Shown in pieces: positions 58,701 through 64,000 of a stretch of DNA of 64,000 nt. Made by a program: the position numbers and the translations under genes. The first letter of the stretch is position 1. Each line of letters starts with the position of its first letter. The notes below the pieces were generated by a model, which worked only from the letters and a program-made list of their open reading frames with translations, made no database searches and was not told the DNA's origin. The DNA lies in NCBI RefSeq assembly GCF_003945595.2, contig NW_024104420.1:1734201-1798200 (forward strand). The letters run 5' to 3'. Source of the DNA: Pipra filicauda. Lineage: Eukaryota; Chordata; Aves; Passeriformes; Pipridae.

Positions 58701-61040
58701 GCTTCAGCTGCAGCCATATCTATCTTCCTGGATAACTTCCAGCTTCAAAGGGAAATCTGGTTGTACAAGTTTGAACTGTGTTTTTAGCTGCAACATCTTT
58801 TCTGTCTTCTGGTTATCCATTGGAAATGGTAATGAAAACATGGCACATGGTCCTTTCAGCCTCAGTGTAACCTTTCTGTTTTTCAGGAAAGAAAAGTTCC
58901 TGAACCCGGAGGGTAATTCATTTCCTGATATCCTTTCAGATGTCAGTTGAAGGTATGCTTTGATGCATACTAATCTGTAGAGTAAAGCAAAAGGATGGCA
59001 CCTACCAGGGCAATGTCAAAAAATAAATACACTTGTCTCCTAAGTAATGCCTTCACAACAACTGAATCATATGAAGCACAGACTGATTTAATGGGTTGAA
59101 TAGTCAAGTTCTTAAATTTTTAGTTAACAAAACATGTTGTCATAGGAAAATCTTCAGAGAACCTAACATTGCTGCTTTACACATAGGAGAAAAGAAAGAC
59201 TGGTAATGGGAAAGACATATAACAAACATTTCCAAACTTTCAGAAAAGCAAGCCGGAAAGTAAAAAAAAATGTATAACAAAATGGACTTTCCTCATTTGT
59301 TTTTTCTTCATGGGCAAATGAGCTATAATAAACAGTGAAAATAAAGAAGTCCTAGCAATCGATGACCTCTCACCTTCACCCCATCGAAGCTGCTCTTTAA
59401 GGCATTTTTCATACTCATAGTTTGTTTATTGTTCCTCTGCTGCTTCCAAGTTGACCTTCAGGATCCCACTCAGAGTTTTGCAGGAAAAAAAAAAGGGCAA
59501 CAGAAACAAAAGAGTTATTAATTTAAATGATGGTTACAAAAATATGTGCAAAGTAATTATATCAGAGCTGTTCCTGTCTTGCTGAGATACAAATATTTTT
59601 ATTGATGTTTTCCTCAGACCCTTTGGGAAATTATCAGACACATTGATATCCTTTGATAAGTTTCCCATGGCTTCTGTATTGCCCTCCCAGTGTTCCAGGA
59701 TGCCCTAATTAAATATGGAGATGAAATGTAAATTATTTCATATAATAAAGCCTTTTCCAGGAGCATCTCGTCCACTATGTGATTGAGTTTGGCTTGAAGA
59801 AGATACGCAATGGAAAGCAATTCACTTATGCTGTTTTTCTTCCTCTGGTAAAAGTAATTCCTGTGTCTGTTGTTTGTATTCTATCTAGAACAGCGAGAGT
59901 TGACAATGGAGTACTGAAAAGATACAAACAGAAAGAGATTAAAGGCAATTTTGTACCATAAGTGAATGTAGATGTTTACAAAATGCAAGCATACTTATAT
60001 TTCTATTCATAAACTTTCTGTTAGATCTGTGAGGCAAAGGGTAACTTTAATCTTCCTGGATTTCAATTCTGTAGCTACAATATTCTTTATTATTTATTTA
60101 CCTGTCACGTACAGTGATCACAGTTTTGTATACCTCAAATAACTTGAAGCCAACAGTCTTCGGTGATAGCATCAGTGCCAGAGGTGAAATAATTTTTTCA
60201 TGTATTTTTCCTGGCATCAAAGCATTCTGCAAAGACTGGTAAAAAGACCATCTGCATTTTAATTGTGTTAAACGGTATGAGCTCTGTGTCATGCTGACAA
60301 CAAATTTTGTGCAATACAAATTCTGTTTAACCCCTAAGGCCAAGTGGAGGTTAAACGGCATTTGCTTTTGATCCAAGTGCTAGTCATTTGATAAACACCT
60401 TTTGCCATACATGGCATAAAGGTGAATTAACTGTTGATCTTACTGGCATTGCAGTGTCAGAAGGCCTAGCCTACTATCACTTTCCTGCTTTGCATACTGG
60501 TTTTTTGCAATGCAACTCATTCTGATCAGACAACATGATTTTACTTCTCTGAAAGCCTTCTGTAATTTTCCTTTTTGTGTCTCCAGCCTGGGAATTCACA
60601 TGATTGAAGGATGCAATGTTGTAGAAGCCCATTTGACAGGATTGCTTCATATCTGCTTTAGCAGCATACCTGCCACACCAAAAGTTTCAGTCTCAAACAG
60701 GTACTAAAATTTCTTTGCAGTAGATCTCCGTTGCTTAGCAGAACACACAACACTGCTCTTGCCAAGACTGTAAGCAAATGATACATGTTCTGCATTTTAA
60801 GGGTTTCAGTGACAACTGAAGTTTGTTAAGCAGAAAGGGGTAGCATGGAAACAGCACTGTTGGCTTGCTCTTAGCATCGCCATCAGAGAACACTTGCCAT
60901 GGGAATGTTTGAACCAGTGGTGTTTTCTTGTAGCAATTATTTATATATCATTGTTTCTGTAGAATTAATTTCCATGGAAAATATGAGTCTTGCAGAAGTT
61001 AAATTTTAAAAAACGTGAAAGAGTCTGACCAAAAACTGAA
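55759..61040. other. Intergenic DNA
   Basis: No gene recognised. A purine-rich plus strand at about 55840-56420 makes a long but meaningless minus-strand ORF. An old CR1-like fragment lies at about 57117-57330. Confidence 0.45.
57117..57330 (-). repeat. Ancient CR1-like fragment
   Basis: Contains gtcatagattttagagccag, aagggatcaacagattg and gtttgacctactgggtaaca, followed by catagtatttcatccag. Resembles an old sauropsid CR1 3' end in reverse orientation. Confidence 0.6.
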
Positions 61041-61189
61041 TTTTTGCATGAGAAATTTTGCCTCTGTCGAAGATGGAGTTCGGGCTCCTTATTCTCTTAT
61101 TCTTCTCTGTTGCCTGAGCTTCACGGCGATGCCATTTGTCCCTTCTCACCTCGTCAAGAGCAGAAAAGGTTTGAGAGAGGGGACCCCGC

Positions 61190-61700
61190 TCATGGATGCA
61201 GAGCTTGGCTGAGGACCCTTCCCACGGAAGAGCTCGCAAGTGTTCGGTCGATCAGACTTTCCGTACACACATACTCCTGCTTCTCTGGCAGGAAAAGCCC
61301 CATTTCCCCCAAAGCCGAGAGCTGCACGCATCCCTCCAGAAGGACGCCGAGGAGCGGGCGGCAGGATCCGAGGGCGGGGCCACCTCCCCTGCCGGTGAGC
61401 GACAGCCGCGCGGACCAATCAACGGCGGCGCAGCCGGCATATATTTGCATATGTTTGCGCGTTGCCGTGGGAACGGCGCGGGCGCGGTTCCGGGGTGCGG
61501 GACCGGCGGGACCGGGGGTGGGTGTGGGGACCCTAAATGTGCCCCGCGCCGGGAAATGTGTGCCCGACTGTGCTGCTCAACTCTCTTCTTCCTTCCGTAA
61601 GGGGCAAACTGAGCCAAAGCACAACATCAGAGAAGCCCGGGTCTTGGGGACATGAGGGAATTTTGACCCGCCCTTTGGAGCGAAGGTAATGGGAGTTTAG
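61190..61700 (+). promoter_or_regulatory. CpG-island promoter, probably of the next gene (ZNF474 expected by synteny)
   Basis: GC/CpG-rich island in AT-rich surroundings. In order on the plus strand: CCAAT box at 61415-61419 (ggaccaatcaac), ATATATTTGCATATG with a perfect octamer ATTTGCAT at 61443-61450, and an RFX X-box GTTGCCGTGGGAAC at 61461-61474. Possible splice donors follow: CC|GTAAGG near 61598 and AAG|GTAATG at 61686, so a non-coding first exon at about 61490-61685 is plausible. In mammals the gene beyond LOX is ZNF474, testis/cilia-associated and in the same orientation as SRFBP1; an X-box fits a ciliary gene. No ZNF474 coding exon was found in the remaining 2.3 kb. The ORFs in this island (e.g. 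61044-61655) look like GC artefacts. Confidence 0.55.
61461..61474 (+). promoter_or_regulatory. RFX-type X-box
   Basis: GTTGCC-GT-GGGAAC: perfect left half-site, 2-bp spacer and right half-site with one mismatch to GGCAAC. Confidence 0.6.
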
Positions 61701-64000
61701 GAGGACACTAAAAATGCGATGCCTTCCACGGTCTCCTGCGCGTTGGATCTGAATAAGCCTGTGGACTTTTTTCAGGCAGTGGTTGGGTGAGGAGGCGCTG
61801 TGGTTTTCCTTCCCTCCCGAAGTTCAAGCACCTCTTGTCCCTGGCAAGTAGACACGGGCAGATCCTTGGGATCCTCAGCTCACAACCCAATTCTGCTAGT
61901 TTTCACCTCATTTCCCTGTAAAACTGTGGTGATGGTACTGGTAACAGTCCTGGCCTGAAGGTCAGTCAGCCAGGGCTCAAACAGTGCAGTCCTGCGTGTT
62001 GCCCTCATCCCACTGTACCAGTACCTGCTCTGAATGCCAGATTACTGAATTCCCACAGAGATAAAGGACACAGTTGTAAATAACTAGGTCTATCAACAAC
62101 GATTTGGGTGACTTTCACCCCTCAGACCAACCAGCCGGTAATAAATGCATGTGTAACAGCGCTTTCTGCAAGGATAGTGCATTTATTCTCTGGATTTTTT
62201 TTTTCTGCAGAGGTTTGCCTGGCAAAAAGTGTGTGAGCATTTACCAGGTCAGATGTTCTGGCTACCTAGTTCTGCACTTTTCCAGGGAAGTGGATGGAGT
62301 TAATTTATAGGTGTGTTTTAAGGACAGGAGAATACAATTGGAACAATCATGGCCAACCATTTGGATACTGAGAGCTAGAAATGTTATCTTTGTAAGAGGT
62401 AACTCTACCTGACACATAATTACTGATTCTCCTGTATAACGGAAGTTATCTCTTCAGTTCTGTTCCTGGAAAATATGTGGTGCTCAACAGTAATGAAAAG
62501 GTTTACTAAAAAACCAGTTTGTTTCGCTTTGTTTTGCTTTATTTTGTTTTGTTTGGAAAGCGCAAGTGAAACAGAAAACTTTACTGTCATTTCCAAATGG
62601 TCTATCTTAAAACTTATTACAAAATTCGTTTGTGAGGTACTGTCAGTGAACTGATTGCTCAAGTTACAAATTAACACCATTGCCTTCATAACAAATTTAT
62701 ATATTTTACTTAAATTTACTTTTCTATTTACCAAATTCCTTAGGGCAGTGATCTATTATAGGATGCACTGGTTTCTGACTGGGTGAAATTATGGTTACAC
62801 AGTAAGGAGCTCAGACATACATATCACTTCCTTTAAGCCACATTGTCTGAGGATATTTCAGGCTTATATTCCATATGTATTTCTATTGGCCCATGAAATT
62901 TAGTCCTGTTAACTAAAGATTTATAAAACAGAAAACAGGACTATATGGACAGATGTGTAGATAAGAGCTGCAAATACAGAGTGGGAAAAAGATCATCATT
63001 ACACATAACAAATTATATAATCATCAGGACCGGGGGGTACCAGGTAAAACTTGACATTTTTCCACCATTTCCTTTCACACCAATTATAAATTACTGTTGA
63101 TTTAATCTGGAGAGAAGAACAATAATGTAAAAGAGTGATGTTTTTTGAGATTTGTTACAAATAAGAACCTTAAAAATGAGTGATATAATGCTGTCAGGTA
63201 TCTTGCTGGACATGATGGATGTTTTGATAACGCTCCTAGCATGCTGTTGTCTCTAACAGATTCAGTATGTGGCCATTTCTTTTTTGTAATACTGTGTCAT
63301 GACTGTTCTGCAAAGTTTTAAGATGTGCTGTACTGTTCATGCATAATACAATGAGCAAAATAATGTCTTGTTAGGTGTACCAACATTTCACAAAATAATT
63401 GGGTTGTCCAGAGTTTTGTTTTTCTAGACATTTTCCACTTTGGATAGTTTCATCTGCTTGTGTAGATTCCCTCTGGTTCTTTTCTGCTGTTGTGGCTTTC
63501 TGTTCATCATTTAAGTTTCATATTTTAATAGCTGGTGTATCTTACTGGGGATACTAATCGCCATGGTAATCAGATTATCTGTTTGAATATCCTGTTCATA
63601 ACAAAAGTAGCAAAAATCTTAAGTTACAGAGTCATTTATCAGCTGGATCACTTTCTTTCTATTCAAAAATTATTAAGGTTGATTTACACCATAAAAGATG
63701 AGAACATTTACCCTTACTGATTATTTTCTCCTGTATAATGTAACTGTGTTACTGCAGATAATTGAAAAAAGTGTCTTTCCAATACTGAATCACTTTACAC
63801 TTCAAGTGATAGGCTCTCAGCACATGTGCAGTGTCATCCTTCTACTGATTTCCACTGACTTGTGTCAGTTTGTACAAGCTGACATGCCTGGCTTCTATTC
63901 TTTTGTTTCAAACAGGCTGAGAACCAATTATGAATTTATCCATCCACCTATTTTTCTCCCTAACAATTAGCATACTTTCTTGAAGTAATTGCATAGTCAT
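61701..64000. other. Sequence downstream of the right-hand CpG island
   Basis: Probably the first intron of the gene driven by that island. No coding exon, repeat or RNA gene recognised; a TTTTG/TTTTA-rich stretch lies at about 62519-62552. Confidence 0.4.

Noticed and set aside
61044..61655. 203-codon plus-strand ORF in the right-hand CpG island
   Set aside because: No zinc-finger or other ZNF474-like motif; low-complexity translation of an island. Treated as promoter/first-exon region.

Overview
This is vertebrate, almost certainly bird, genomic DNA. The evidence is two protein-coding genes with vertebrate exon/intron structure (the 3' half of SRFBP1 and the whole of LOX), several CR1 LINE copies with the typical avian 3' end (Tctatgattctatga-like), avian-type ERV solo LTRs, and low overall repeat density. 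The order SRFBP1(+) then LOX(-), convergent, is the conserved amniote order. In chicken this region lies on chromosome Z (from general knowledge, not from the sequence).

Layout. 1-3.5 kb: the last four coding exons and 3'UTR of SRFBP1. 3.5-8.8 kb: intergenic DNA with a full-length solo LTR (about 4.03-5.07 kb) set among old CR1 fragments. About 8.8-22.6 kb: LOX on the minus strand, with seven exons, all splice sites resolved and a 448-residue product; a CpG island spans exon 1 and the promoter, which has a TATA box. 23-61 kb: a long non-coding interval with CR1 copies near 29, 32.5, 39-41 and 43-44 kb, a truncated LTR at 45.9 kb, the 3' end of an unusual non-CR1 LINE at 53.7-54.3 kb, and a solo LTR with a target-site duplication at 54.6-55.75 kb. 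61.2-61.7 kb: a second CpG island carrying a CCAAT box, a perfect octamer and an RFX-type X-box. It is probably the promoter of the next gene to the right; ZNF474 is expected there by synteny, but none of its coding sequence is in the window.

Gene roles. LOX encodes the secreted copper amine oxidase that cross-links collagen and elastin. SRFBP1 encodes a nuclear BUD22-family protein that binds serum response factor. They are neighbours by ancient synteny, and nothing here suggests a shared pathway.

Most unusual structures: a roughly 168-bp, ~97%-identical inverted repeat in LOX intron 3, and an uninterrupted C-terminal reverse-transcriptase ORF of a LINE that is not CR1, ending in a (GATAT)n tail. 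No CRISPR array, operon or other bacterial-type system was seen.
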